Shown piece after piece: positions 24,801 to 32,205 of a stretch of DNA of 64,000 bases (position 1 is its first letter; each line of letters opens with the position of its first letter). Source of the stretch: Salvator merianae (taxonomy: Eukaryota; Chordata; Lepidosauria; Squamata; Teiidae); the NCBI GenBank assembly GCA_003586115.2, contig QVOM02000034.1, positions 12,131,730 through 12,195,729 of the forward strand, written 5' to 3'. The notes under the pieces were generated by a model. It made no database searches. It was given only the letters and a program-made list of their open reading frames with translations, and was not told the origin of the DNA. The translations under genes were made by a program, and so were the position numbers.

Positions 24801-25930
24801 TCGAGTGAAGTGCATTCCAAGTAGGAATTTGAGCGTTCTTTTTCCAGTTCCAGGTCTTTGAGGCATCCTGCCTGTCTCTCCACCCTGGAGGCAGTCCCTA
24901 AGCATCCATTCTAGTAGCCATTGATACACCTGACCTCCATGAATTTGTCCAATCTGTTCTTAAAATCAATCATTTTGTCTTTGTTCATATTACATTTGGG
25001 GATGTGAAGCAGAACAGAGCTATTATTGGGAGCAAGGTAAAGAGAAAACTTCTCTATACTGCCATGCCACTATTGTCAGGACAACTAGGGCTGTGATCGC
25101 ACACAGTTTAAAAAAAGCATATCTGAAATGGCTCAGAGATGGTTTAGAAATGGTTCTGAGGTGGGATCATCATTCATATGTCAGTATGTCCCTCCACACT
25201 TTCATGATTGTTCTATGCTAGAAAAAGATGGAATAAGAACATGAGGGCCATGCACTACTGTCTCTGAGGTGCTTTTCAGGTGCTTTTTCTGTTTTGTGTG
25301 ATCAGAGCCTAGAAGAATAATTGGTGCAAATAATAAGTGAATGCTTTAGAGAACCTCTTCAAGTGCACAACACCTTTAAATTTTTTTGCAACAAAACAAC
25401 ATACAAATATCATAACTGGAAAAAGGGAAAGACTCAGGGTTTAGTTTGAAGTACAAAAAAGCAAGCTGGATGGAGTCTGACAGAAGAAAAGACTAATTAT
25501 GTGACCCAAATTCAGCATATGAGTTCTATATTATGTGGCAGGTCAAAAATTACTTTTACACTTTCCTGAAATAGCCAACCTTGCATAACTGTGATATCTG
25601 AGCACATATATTAATGGGTGCAGTTTTTTCCCATATCTGTCCTTGGAAAATTTTGAGGCAAGGAAAAGAGAAGATTTCAGAATGAAGAAAACTGTGAGCT
25701 ACTTTTATTTAGTACAATAATACGAATGGCGAGATGGTGTTTGTGAAAGGGATTCCAGTCACAATCCACTTCATGATTTTGTGTTTTTACCTGAACATCT
25801 CACAACTGTGATTGGCATCAAAAGGTTCATCTTGGTTTCCCTGTTTTTTCCTCTCAGCTTCCCTGAGAAAGTTTTTGTGCTCATCTAGTGAAGTGAATAA
25901 TGACCAGTTTGTCTCTCTCAGAAGAGTCAT
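2281..25930 (-). CDS. SPO11: SPO11 meiotic recombination protein, coding exons 1-8 (3' part outside window)
   Basis: SPO11 is the topoisomerase VI A-like nuclear protein that makes meiotic DNA double-strand breaks through a tyrosyl-DNA link, working with TOPOVIBL. Eight exons on the minus strand read in the order of vertebrate SPO11, which I compared from memory: exon 1 25791-25930, exon 2 16707-16820, exon 3 11672-11760, exon 4 8923-8989, exon 5 8416-8524, exon 6 7011-7097, exon 7 4349-4478 and exon 8 2281-2380. Conserved blocks include IENII..VITSLSRNEAP, DSVGLQM, KILSIIYKMVQTNTYATK, the catalytic-Tyr block RDIFYTD, STSKG.IAGNL, FILIVEKDATLQRLLDDNFC and the Toprim block DADPHG. Splice phases of exons 1-6 and 7-8 match exactly; only the exon 6/7 join is irregular. 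Introns range from about 0.4 to 9 kb and are full of repeats. About the last quarter of the protein (after DADPHG) is not in the window and should lie to the left. Confidence 0.93.
3492..3663. repeat. Simple repeats around a 127-bp assembly gap
   Basis: A (CTACA)n then (CT)n tract leads into N bases at 3524-3650, followed by a 13-base run of C at 3651-3663. The gap size and the poly-C are probably assembly artefacts of a hard-to-sequence tract inside SPO11 intron 7. Confidence 0.9.
4349..4478 (-). CDS. SPO11: SPO11 coding exon 7, 5' boundary irregular
   Basis: The exon body reads DLITDAKFILIVEKDATLQR, then LLDDNFCNKMFPCVLIT, clearly the first half of the SPO11 Toprim domain with its catalytic Glu (VEKDAT). 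The donor is GTATGA in phase 0, which matches exon 8. At the 5' side the likely acceptor (ATCAACAG, exon end 4478) puts a TAG as the second codon if joined to exon 6 in phase 0. A second acceptor (ATTATAG, exon end 4458) is in phase 1, so it needs the weaker exon 6 donor. About 14 nt of the human exon start are unaccounted for. Confidence 0.85.
5920..6112 (-). mobile_element. CR1/L3-type LINE fragment, distal part
   Basis: On the plus strand it reads as antisense CR1/L3 3' sequence (CATGAATTTGT, then a decayed form of the 'AATTCCATAGTTTAAC' block). It continues at 6650-6930 after a family-A transposon insertion. Decay is heavy. Confidence 0.55.
6113..6632. mobile_element. Family A hAT-like element inserted in a CR1/L3 fragment
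   Basis: The left end contains TTCTCTGCACTT and the right end GTGTGGAAAGGTCCCT. The internal block CCCAAGCTGGGATGGATTGC is shared with copies at 1037 and 12245 (inverted there). It separates two pieces of one antisense CR1/L3 fragment. Confidence 0.6.
6650..6930 (-). mobile_element. CR1/L3-type LINE fragment, proximal part
   Basis: Antisense match to the typical CR1/L3 tail stretch about clotted 'CTATCATGT(C/T)CCC..TCA' and the Leu-rich C-terminal region (TCTTTCTAGAATAAA..AACCTTGCCTCATA). It forms one element with 5920-6112. Confidence 0.55.
7011..7097 (-). CDS. SPO11: SPO11 coding exon 6
   Basis: This 87-bp exon (29 codons) has acceptor CCCTGCAG and donor GTACGT. It reads LSTSKGCIAGNLSYTEEDGT then KVNCNCTTT, matching mammalian STSKGLIAGNLRYIEEDGTKVNC. 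It begins and ends in phase 0 when the GTACGT donor is used. A weaker GT four bases downstream (GTATTA) would end in phase 1. Confidence 0.93.
7285..7400. mobile_element. Half copy of small palindromic MITE, family C
   Basis: It begins GCCCTTTCTGCATTGGGC and carries the internal block CAGAACAAGGGCCTGCC..CATACTGGTGCAGACTACGG, shared with copies at 15357, 49630 and 53166. Only the left half is present. Confidence 0.6.
8416..8524 (-). CDS. SPO11: SPO11 coding exon 5, carries catalytic tyrosine
   Basis: This 109-bp exon has a TTGACAG acceptor and a weaker GTTAAG donor. It reads RDIFYTDIVNFGNQRVVDNI, then IDDISCMLKIPRRNLHI. The Tyr in RDIFYTD aligns with the residue that forms the covalent 5' phosphotyrosyl link to DNA (human Y138). 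Here the residue before it is Phe, as in yeast Spo11, whereas mammals have Tyr-Tyr. The exon ends in phase 0, joining exon 6 as HI|LSTSKG. Confidence 0.95.
8923..8989 (-). CDS. SPO11: SPO11 coding exon 4
   Basis: This 67-bp exon has a TTTCAG acceptor and a GTAATA donor. It reads LFLKILSIIYKMVQTNTYAT then K plus a split Arg codon. It forms part of the winged-helix (5Y-CAP) DNA-binding domain just before the catalytic tyrosine. Phases fit exons 3 and 5 exactly. Confidence 0.95.
9045..9085. repeat. (TA)n simple repeat
   Basis: Two short TA-dinucleotide runs lie just upstream of SPO11 exon 4, in intron 3. Confidence 0.9.
9601..10168 (-). mobile_element. CR1/L3-type LINE 3' end
   Basis: Read on the minus strand, it ends in the conserved CR1/L3 tail 'GGATGCTGGACTAGATGGGC..CTGATCCAGCAGG..TTCTTA'. 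Upstream come the typical blocks encoding the end of ORF2 and its 3' UTR. It is about 570 bp, 5'-truncated, without the octamer tail of the younger CR1 at 55 kb. Confidence 0.85.
10172..10545. mobile_element. Non-autonomous hAT-like element, family B
   Basis: It starts GGGGCCTATTTGCACATTGC and carries the family-B blocks CACTAGTAAGTGTCTGAGATG, GACCAGGAGCAGC and TAGCTGTGGAGC. The right end is decayed (GACTAGGGCCAAAC). It directly abuts the CR1/L3 fragment. Confidence 0.65.
11082..11114. repeat. (CCT/CTT)n pyrimidine tract
   Basis: An imperfect CCT/CTT triplet run in SPO11 intron 3. Confidence 0.85.
11672..11760 (-). CDS. SPO11: SPO11 coding exon 3
   Basis: The exon has a TGCAG acceptor and a GTAAGA donor. 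It is 89 bp: one base completing Gln, 29 codons and one trailing base. It reads FNDSVGLQMTSNCTTKKIRS and then DCSKSASKF, matching the mammalian SPO11 segment FEDSVGLQM..CTTRKI. Both junction phases agree with exons 2 and 4. Confidence 0.95.
12245..12650. mobile_element. Family A hAT-like element, inverted internal block
   Basis: Ends are GCCTTTCTGCACTGGGC and GCAGAAATGCCT. It contains the CCCAGCTTGGGATGGGTTGC block. It is flanked by two imperfect ~20-bp direct repeats (TGACTGTTCAAGTGAGTGC and TGACTGTCCAATAAGTGAG). Confidence 0.65.
12835..12870. repeat. (TAAA)n simple repeat
   Basis: Eight or so near-perfect TAAA units. Confidence 0.95.
12902..13370 (-). pseudogene. Decayed coding sequence of unknown origin
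   Basis: I do not recognise this sequence. Two adjacent minus-strand frames carry protein-like, non-repetitive sequence. The first runs from about 13370 to 13099 and includes VVHKIIDMLTEEDFVHMHS, PPILAYLNIRRTPEKSSSNG and DIFTFNMDTERLLTKLRYRR. The second, 13102 to 12902, is offset by one frame and includes NEKDRLLHYASELHLSKPKI and ISKYCIKFKRANIATIPG. A one-base frameshift at their join would give about 155 residues. The 5' side is cut by a family-B element at 13412. The residue mix (many charged residues, helical segments) looks like real protein rather than noise. It lies in SPO11 intron 2 on the same strand, without convincing splice sites. It could be a retropseudogene, a fragment of an autonomous transposon, or a decayed exon. 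Confidence 0.5.
13412..13777. mobile_element. Family B hAT-like element
   Basis: Inverted ends are CAGGACTGTTTGCACTTTCC and AAAGTGTGAACAGGACCTTG. Internal blocks GGAACAGTCCAGCTGCTCC and GTTGTCCACAGCTAGTAG are shared with other family-B copies (for example 34757-34988 and 59632-60052). Confidence 0.75.
13780..15210. other. Intronic sequence, nothing recognised
   Basis: AT-rich SPO11 intron 2 sequence. I see no exon, RNA gene or repeat that I can name. Confidence 0.5.
15218..16026. mobile_element. Family B hAT-like element carrying a nested MITE
   Basis: It starts GGGCCTGTTCACACTTGCTA, has the TGTGGAGCACTAAT and GTAGAGTGCATTTGCACTT blocks, and ends GGAAAGTGCAAAATGACC. A family-C MITE at 15357-15536 interrupts the 'GGAGCACTAAT..GCTCCACAAC' block. 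The long right part contains repeated TTAGAACA(A/G)GATAATTA motifs. Confidence 0.65.
15357..15536. mobile_element. Palindromic MITE, family C
   Basis: Nearly a perfect palindrome of about 180 bp: the left end GCCCTTTCTGCACTTGG pairs with CAAGTGCAGGAAGGGCC. The inner arms also pair (AGAATAGGGACCTGCCATCT with GCAGGTCCCTATTCTGAG). It is the best-preserved copy of this family here. Confidence 0.85.
16499..16612. mobile_element. Short TIR element of the 'ACTACAACTCCCATCA' type
   Basis: About 110 bp with inverted ends GTAAACTACGGCCTTCCAAA and TCTGAAAGACCACAGTTTTG, and inner arms TGAACTACAACTCCCATCA and GGCTGTAGTTCAGTGACA. It lies about 95 bp outside the donor side of SPO11 exon 2. Confidence 0.7.
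16707..16820 (-). CDS. SPO11: SPO11 coding exon 2 (114 bp, frame-neutral)
   Basis: The exon is flanked by a TTTCAG acceptor and a GTAAGT donor. It reads SDVLKAIENIIEEVITSL, then SRNEAPVLILNNRSDWGNI, very close to the same stretch of mammalian SPO11. The length is 114 bp (38 codons), the same as the mammalian exon whose inclusion or skipping gives the SPO11-beta and SPO11-alpha isoforms. In the beta form this N-terminal segment is needed to bind TOPOVIBL. Confidence 0.95.
16830..17750. other. Intronic sequence, nothing recognised
   Basis: AT-rich start of SPO11 intron 1. I see no feature I can support. Confidence 0.5.
17755..18076 (+). mobile_element. L2 LINE 3' end with (TTAA)n tail
   Basis: It encodes the L2 ORF2 C-terminus (frame similar to VVAPRLWNTLPPEVR..KTHLFTLLFG) followed by 'TTGTTGTGATCCATCCTGAG' and AAGGATAAAAATGCAAG, and ends in TTAA repeats at 18057-18076. 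5'-truncated. Confidence 0.85.
18088..18450. mobile_element. Probable family A-like element
   Basis: It contains CTAGGAACTTTTGTTCCTA and a (GGTAGATAC..GTATCTACC) palindrome, motifs shared with the elements at 23766-24238 and 48290-48806. The ends are not clear. Confidence 0.4.
18451..19930. other. Intronic sequence, nothing recognised
   Basis: SPO11 intron 1. Short ORFs here lack protein character. One C-rich/T-rich stretch at 19390-19550 is low complexity. Confidence 0.5.
19935..20130 (-). mobile_element. tRNA-derived SINE (CORE/MIR-like), antisense
   Basis: Antisense features of a tRNA-headed SINE: 'GACAACAACCCTGTGAGGCAG', 'CTGACTGGGGATTTGAACCC' (an inverted B-box region) and an A-box-side end near 20110. 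3' tail trimmed. Confidence 0.7.
20262..20274. repeat. Poly-C run
   Basis: A homopolymer of C followed by GGGG. Confidence 0.9.
20640..20830 (+). mobile_element. tRNA-derived SINE (CORE/MIR-like), sense
   Basis: It has the B-box region GGGTTCAAATCCCC, then 'CATGGAAGCTCTGGAGGTGA', 'GCCTTGCAGGGTTGCTGTAG' and GAATAAAATGAAGAAGG, the same family as the antisense copy at 19935. Confidence 0.65.
20840..23190. other. Intronic sequence, nothing recognised
   Basis: SPO11 intron 1. There is a G-homopolymer at about 20862-20872. I can name no exon or element. Confidence 0.5.
23193..23769. mobile_element. Family B element with duplicated left end
   Basis: The left block CTGTTTGCACTTTGCACTAG occurs at 23200 and again, diverged, at about 23330 (TTTCCACTTTGCACTAGTGA). 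The right end is GGCAGAAAGTGTGAAAATGC. Either one copy sits in another, or the end was tandemly duplicated. Confidence 0.65.
23770..24238. mobile_element. Family A-like element next to the family B copy
   Basis: It starts near GAGTCCGCACACTG and ends AAGTGAAGAAAGGACCTTAG. It contains ACTATTGGGGAACCCATTTTG and AGCTAGGAACCTTTATTCCT, shared with 48290-48806. Confidence 0.55.
24845..24970 (-). mobile_element. CR1/L3-type LINE fragment
   Basis: It carries antisense 'GGCATCCTGCCTGTCTCTCC', 'TAGTAGCCATTGATACACCT' and CCTCCATGAATTTGTCC, the same block seen at 9750-9850. Confidence 0.8.
24975..25790. other. Intronic sequence next to SPO11 exon 1
   Basis: This is the start of SPO11 intron 1 after the donor at 25785-25790. 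Nothing else recognised. Confidence 0.5.
25791..25930 (-). CDS. SPO11: SPO11 coding exon 1 (start codon at 25928-25930)
   Basis: There are 46 codons plus two bases, starting MTLLRETNWSLF and ending CEMF+AG before the donor GTAAAA. An in-frame TAG lies 12 codons upstream with no other ATG between, and the base at -3 is A, so this Met is the natural start. The closing AG plus the first C of exon 2 makes a Ser codon, giving EMFS|SDVLKAIEN. The exon length and position fit the N-terminus of SPO11, which is poorly conserved, so identity rests on position, length and exact phase match rather than on strong similarity. Confidence 0.8.
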
Positions 25931-26784
25931 TGTGAGGCCAAAGTAAAGGCCCCAAATGAAAACCTAATCTTTCAGGCTAGTGACCACTCATAATGGCCAT
26001 CCTACTCTACTGCCACAATTTTTCTGACTCTGAAAAGCAAACCAAGAGAATTGAGCTGAAATTTACATTTACAAAGTTATACAGTATTTAAATGCTGTAT
26101 AAATAAGAGTTATTGTTCACTTCAGCTAACTGATGACTTTGGGGAGAACTACGATGAGGCAGTCTGTGCACCTGCTGTTCAACAAAGACAGTTTTGTGTC
26201 AATCTTAGCAAGCAGCCAATGAAATTAGGAAGCAGAGGTGGGCTTAAATTCATGATAGTGAAGACTGAGGGGTATAAGGAACAAACTGAATTCTAGTAAA
26301 AGTAATTATAAAGACATTTAAATGAGGTGTTTTGTTTTTAAGCTTTTATGTATTCACACACCCATCAAGAGGCAAACTCAACTTGAGGGTTTCTTTACCT
26401 CTTCATGATGATGAAGGATATTTTTATCTCGGTCGTTCCTGCCAAACAATATATAAGACAGAACTATGTAAAACCAACTCATATTAATATCTGTGGAGGA
26501 AAAAAAGCAACCCTTCTCCTCCTGCTTCCCTGTTCTCTCCTAGTTATCAGGCTTTTAGGTTTAGCTGCTTGGCTTTCCTCACAGAGTTAATTACAATATT
26601 TCTTCTTTGAGAAGACAGCTGTCTGTACCTAAGAATTTTAATGGCTGCCTCTGACAGTAGGTTCATCAGAGATTTTGGTCAGAGATGGGTCTGGGTGATG
26701 CTGAAAATTAGGCTTGCTGCAAACAGTTCATGGACAAAGTCCATCTGTATGGATGGTATTGCTCTTCCTTCATGTAATCTTTTT
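25931..26784. other. SPO11: 5' flank of SPO11, includes its 5' UTR and promoter
   Basis: Sequence directly upstream of the SPO11 start codon. The 5' UTR must begin here or in an upstream non-coding exon. I see no CpG island and no TATA box I can assign. Confidence 0.5.
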
Positions 26785-27200
26785 GGCCCTTTCCGCACTT
26801 GCCATTAGTGCTGAATAAGAAGGGGTTTACAGGCCTCCCTTCTGCATGCTGGTGTAGTTTCAGGAAGGTTCTATCCCCTCCTAGTATGCTTTGTCTGCAC
26901 AGGATGAAGTAGACTGGGCTCAAGCGCCCAAAATGGTATCCTGGTTTGGCCTGCCTGCACACTAGGGGGTGGTATACTGGACCACAGAGGCATGGGGATG
27001 GCATGCCTCCATAGTCTGGCATACTACAAGGGATCCACTTCAATGGCATAACAAGTTGTTCCTGGTATTTGGAGCTTTCAGGGAGGGGGTCATGCTAGCT
27101 CCAAAGCTGGTGTGAGCTTCAGAGCTGATGTGTGGGATGGCACGAAACATACCATTCCAATGCGGACATGCTTGTTCTGTGCCAGCATGAATCTGGTAGC
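26785..27200. mobile_element. Family A/C-like hAT element
   Basis: It starts GGCCCTTTCCGCACTTGCC, then CTTCTGCATGCTGGTGTAG, and includes the '(G/C)TATACTGGACCACAGAGGC' block shared with 6380-6450. The right end is not clear. Confidence 0.5.
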
Positions 27201-28249
27201 CCACCCTGTACTGGAATAGCAAAGGAAACCGCAAAAACAAGCTTTGCTTTAAGATAATCTCTTTCAGTAAACTTATTGCAGGCATTGTGCAGAGACTGGG
27301 ACAGATGGCACTGGAGTTTAACAGTAAACACAGTAAGGTAAACTAGTCAAGAAGCTGTGCTGGCACAAATCTTAGATGTGATAAGTAAGAGAGGAGTCCT
27401 CATAATCTTCATAGTAAGACACTTCGCAAACCTGAATAGTACTGAGTGGTCTTTGCAGCCAAAACTATGATGGTATGGCTGAGAGCCAGCCTGAAAAAGC
27501 ACATGTGAAGTAAATGGAGGTTAGTATTGTTCTGCTGAAGTGTCCTCACATACAGTAACATAGCTCTACAGGCAAAGTGCTATCACTGGATAATGGGGTC
27601 ATGTCTAGGGTCCCTCTGCAGAATCAGTCCATACTGGAAAGATAGGAAGCTGCCTGACTATCTCCTATGGTGGTTTGAGATATGTTTCTTTTTATTCACT
27701 CACTAGAGCTGTCTGTCAAAAGAGTGGAAGCTGCTCTTCCCTCCCTTCTCCCTGTTAATTCAAGTACTATATTCCCAGGCTCCTTTCCACAGAGGCAATT
27801 CTCACAAATGGGAGAGAAACCATCTCTTGTGCTTCAAGGGGCTCCCAAGCTAATAATGGTTAGAACAAAACATGCTGGCAGTTATTTTCGCCTCTTAGCT
27901 GCCAGGAGAAAAAGTTTGCCTAGCAAGGCAGCCATTAATTTAGTCACTATATTAAAATAGGAAATTACATGTGGAGCTAAGTGAGAAGATGGCAGATATG
28001 CAAAAACACCATTAGATCAAAGAGTTTGTCCCTGCAAGAATTTGGAAATTGAATTTGTCACACATATTATTCTCTGTTCTAATTACTATAATAGGCTTCT
28101 AAGGATTTGTTAAGACCTATTTTGGCTACTCTAGATCTGATTGTAGACTCAGATATACTATTTTGCAAGATGCAAACCCTAGAATAACGGTGGTTGTAGC
28201 CAAGGTTGTGGCAGGTGTATCACAAATAAGAAAGATTTTTATTTTACTT
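27201..28249. other. Nothing recognised
   Basis: Intergenic sequence upstream of SPO11. Short ORFs are unconvincing and no repeats could be named. Confidence 0.5.
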
Positions 28250-28400
28250 TATTTTATTTATTTGAGTATTTATATCCTGCCATTCACCTGAAGGTCCCAC
28301 GGCCTGTCACAATAATAAAAAGCCCCAAACCATAAAACAATATAAAACATACATTAAAATATAACCCTCCCTCACTTGCAGGTCAAAGTACTCGCTCTAG
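28250..28400 (-). mobile_element. L2 LINE 3' tail, antisense
   Basis: TTTATTTGAGTATTTATATC, 'CTGCCATTCACCTGAAGGTC' and CAATAATAAAAAGCCCC are the usual antisense L2 3' UTR. Confidence 0.75.
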
Positions 28401-28539
28401 CAAAAATGTCCTTGATGGTGTTTCCTAATATATAGCAGGGCAATTGTTTATCATCCACAGTTCTTCTTTTCTGATTTCCCCTTCCAAAGTGTTTTTTTCT
28501 TTTCTTTTTTTAATAGTAAATATTTATTTAAAAAAACTC

Positions 28540-29065
28540 TTTACAGTACAAATATAGTGCCATGTAGATAATACAATATTAAAACTTGATTTGCCAGAAG
28601 AACTTAGTAACGTTTAGGAAAGCAGTAGAGCGATTTGGTGTGGAGCTGGAAGATGTGAAGAGTCAGAAGAAGTCATGAAGTTCAAAAGGGGAAACGAGTG
28701 TTCATGAAATGTTTGATTTAGTTTATATCCTTGAAGAACACGATACTAATAAGTGAGCACTTCCATAACTAAAAAGTCCCATAGTTTGGTATACCAGGTT
28801 GCCAGAGTGAGTAAAGTTTTGTTGTTCCTTGAAAGTGCTATAACTCTTTTGGCTACCATCAGGAGAGAACTAAGTAATGATTTATGCTTAATTTTTACAT
28901 TACTCTCTCTATATATATGAAATAAACAAAGTTCCAGAGTAAGTTCAATATCGACATGTAAAATTTTAGGAAGTTCTTGCATAACTAAGATCCAAAAAGA
29001 GTTAACAAAAGAGCAAAACCACCATATATGAATAAAATGGCCTAAGTCCTTCCAAAGTGCTCTAA
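28540..29065 (-). mobile_element. L1-clade LINE remnant (ORF2 C-terminus)
   Basis: On the minus strand, from 29060 down, the frame reads like the cysteine/tryptophan-rich C-terminus of L1 ORF2: FIHIWWFCSFVNSFW, then LLMVAKRVIALSRNNKTLL and TLATWYTKLWDFLVMEVLT. These resemble the L1 'HCWWSCP..FW' and 'LL..AR.VIA..WK..W..K.WDLLLMEKLT' blocks. The rest is lost. Confidence 0.7.
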
Positions 29066-29161
29066 TTCATTGTTTTTTATTCTACAGATCTTTGGAAACA
29101 AATGACTGACTGATCAAAGATACCTTGCCCCCCAAAGTCTTATGCCCTCTTTCTCTCATCT

Positions 29162-29433
29162 AAGGGCCCATGACAATTTCGGTAAAGCAGGGCGTGCTGA
29201 AGTTTTTTGAGGCCATGTGATATTTTAGCACACGGTGCCGCTTTGCATTCATCGCATTGTACTGGGAGCAGTCTAGCTGCTCCTGGTACAGCTGTGGAGC
29301 ACAACTTTGTGCCAGGTAGCAATTGGGAGAAGCTGTAATCTGTTCTCAATCGCCATAGCCTCTGCATGGTGCAGAGGTACTTGACCAGTGAGCATCCCTG
29401 ATGCTCGTTAATTGCAAGTGCAAAAAGGCCCAA
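29162..29433. mobile_element. Family B hAT-like element
   Basis: The right end is TTGCAAGTGCAAAAAGGCCC. Internal GGGAGCAGTCTAGCTGCTCC and TGGTACAGCTGTGGAGCAC match copies at 13412 and 61565. Confidence 0.65.
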
Positions 29434-29883
29434 CGATTTTGGAGAACAGCAGATAACTGCTACAAAATGGACAGAAGCTGCTATCACTCCCTCAACACCC
29501 GGAGTCTCATTAAGAGGGGACGTTTCAAGGAAATTTCTTTAAACCATGTTAACCAAGAAGTTAATCCAGTCATAGCACTCTGCAAAACCCTTGAGATTCA
29601 TGGAGCTGCCTGGTGTGGAAACCAAGGACTATGTAACACTTCAACAAATGTGAATACTGCTTTATTCATTAGGGATATGCACAAATGCAAAATGCCCAGT
29701 TCAGTTTGTAATAAACCTGAACTAATCATTGATGCAAACTCTTTGACCCCTAACCTGGGACATGATAGTGCTATGGGATATACATCTTATCCATTAAGAT
29801 AGCACTGTAATCTTTTCCCAGGATTTTGCTCTGGCCTGTAGATCTACTAGAACATCCACTTTAGTCTGGCTGTGTTGTCAAAG

Positions 29884-30193
29884 GCCTGTTTGCACTTTTC
29901 ACTTGTGAGCATGCAGACACTCACTAGTGAAGCGTGTCCTCACTTTGTGGAGACCATCGTGATCAAGAACGGGCTACAGCCACTCCGGACTGCTTCTAGC
30001 TGCGGAGCACAAAATCATCCCTGGTCACCATTTCAACAGCCGGATGTTTCCCCAGCTGCTGTCATGGCACGGGCGGCCAGCATTCACACTGCAAGTGCTG
30101 GAAGCCCATTACCAGGAGGCCTGTGAGGTCTGTTTCATCTTGGAACGTTCACTTGAAAACATTCCAAGATGGAAAGTGTAGAAAGGCCCAAAG
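29884..30193. mobile_element. Family B hAT-like element
   Basis: Inverted ends are GGCCTGTTTGCACTTTTCAC and GGAAAGTGTAGAAAGGCCC, with TAGCTGCGGAGCAC inside. Confidence 0.75.
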
Positions 30194-30843
30194 TATGTTA
30201 AGTCTACCTCTTATGATGTTTACTAACTTGAAAACTCTCTATGTTTTCTGCTTATATCTTGGCAAACACTGAGTAGTAAGCTCTTCTGGAAAGTTTCGAA
30301 GATGTTTCAGTAGAATCAAAGCATAAGCAGCAGTTTTGTCCCAGATCCCTAAAAAATGAATGCCCATGCTTTGTTTTAATTCTCTGTCCCTGTAAGCAGT
30401 CTTTAAATGTAGGGAACAGTATTATTGGAACCACATAGGATGTAACTGTACACCAGTAAGCTTGCCAATACATAAAACCACATAGAAGTATACCCTAGCT
30501 GTTTCTCTTTTTAAACACAATTGAAAACATTTAGGAATAATTAGCTAAAGAAGTGACTTCCTTATTATTTGGACATTATACCCCTCACTGGATTTCGGCA
30601 AACTCTTATGCCTCCCACACCCTTTTGGTGGCATAAATTTGTACTCATATTATTATCCATTTTTATTTTATTATATATTTTATTATAGTTTATAAAATAT
30701 TGTATTTTTCTTTTTATAAGCATTTATATACTGCCTCTCACAGACCATCTTGATTCATTATACAAAGTATAAAAACAAAACTGAAAGAACCATTTCTTTT
30801 TAGAATGTATAAAAATTATTTTAAAATAAATTAAAACACTAGG
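30194..30843. other. Nothing recognised apart from an L2-like tail
   Basis: A T-rich stretch near 30695-30790 ('ATTTATATACTGCCTCTCAC') may be the antisense tail of an L2. The rest is not recognised. Confidence 0.4.
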
Positions 30844-30844
30844 G

Positions 30845-32205
30845 ACACAGTCAGACACAGCATTTAATCTGTTTACAGACCATCTTCAGTTCCGACTATC
30901 TGGACAAAATATTGCCTTTCCATTTTTTCTCTGGACTAAATTGCCCAAATTAGAACTGTTTTGCATTCAGATTAAGTGAGTTCTCAGCCCATTTTAGATC
31001 ACTAACCCATTTTATTTTGCAAAGTGAGAATGCGCAAGTAGACTCTTTTGGGAGAGAATGGTACTTTTTTGGGTGTGCAGAGGGAGGGCTCCCCATTTCC
31101 TCCTATCTAATGACAGTCTTTATTGTGGGCATTGTATTCAGGAGGGTGAAAATGTCATGTTGGGGTGGAAAGAGCACAGGACCTGGCATGTATTTCCTGG
31201 TTTCTGCTGCCTTGTTCCATTTCATACCCACAAACTGTTTGATTTTTTAACAAAAGAGAAGATGCAGTGGAAGTTAAGCTTCATCTGTCTCAGGCAACAC
31301 CCTCTTTCTCAGTGGTCTGGGCACCACAGTCCACTCTCAAAATGGATACCTCTTGCTTTTTCTCTCATTCCTGCAAGAAGGACAATGTATCCTCCATTTT
31401 CCTTTTTCTCTCATCCCTGCAAGGAGAAGGACATAACGTTTCCTCCCTTTTCTTTTAGCAACACACAAAAGAAACAACATTTTCTTCCATTAAAAGACGA
31501 TTTTTGTCAGGAGAGTCGGAGTGCCTCTTGGGGGGTGCAGTCCCCTTACCCCAGCAGTGATCCATGTCACTATCAACTTTGCCATCCGCACCATACAACT
31601 TCTTTGTGGATCAGATGCCAACATGGGTGTCTCAGGGGGAGGGGAGGTGTAGTCCATTTGCTGACCACTAACTTCACTATCACAAATATTGATCTCCTCA
31701 CATATTCCTCACTTTTCACTGAGTTCGCCCCCATTGCATGCTGCTTTGAAATTGTATATTTGTGCAAAAGTGCAATTACAAAGGAAAATAAATGGAGACC
31801 TGGTCTTCAAGAAGTTTTACTGTGTGATAGGAATTGAGGTTGTGCTTGCATGGATACAGGCTGGAGGGAGAGAAGGAACAAACAGTGAAAGACCATTAAC
31901 ACAACAAAGGGGATCCATGTTCTGATGTGACAGCAGGGTGGAGTTTAACTTTTCCACCTCTGTGAAGTCAAGATTTGAACGCTGGGACTACATCCAATCA
32001 CGGACTGCACAGGGAGGGAAATTTGGTAAGGGGTGGAGAGAGAAAGGTACAGTTGCCCCATAGTGAGCACAGGAAAAATGAGTGAGAACAAGCAAGTCCG
32101 AATTGAGTCTGTGTTATGATAGAAATGTGGGAATGACTGGAAAATGTTTTCAATCCTCGTTCCCCCCCATACAGATTATCTCTATGATATCTGACTACTC
32201 CCTAG
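30845..32205 (-). mobile_element. TIR element family D, reverse copy
   Basis: The left end CAGTCAGACACAGCATTTAA is the inverse of the right end of the 49886-52367 copy (ATTAAATGCTGTGTCGGAAC). The right end (ACAGATTATCTCTATGATAT) is the inverse of its left end. Inside, 'AGTCCATTTGCTGACCACTA' and TTCACTATCACAAATATTG are the inverse of blocks at 46505-46550 and 51715-51745. The 259-codon open frame at 31058-31837 has no protein character and appears fortuitous. Confidence 0.8.

Noticed and set aside
31058..31837. Plus-strand open frame of 259 codons
   Set aside because: It lies wholly inside a family-D non-coding TIR element. The other copies do not keep the frame and no domain is visible.
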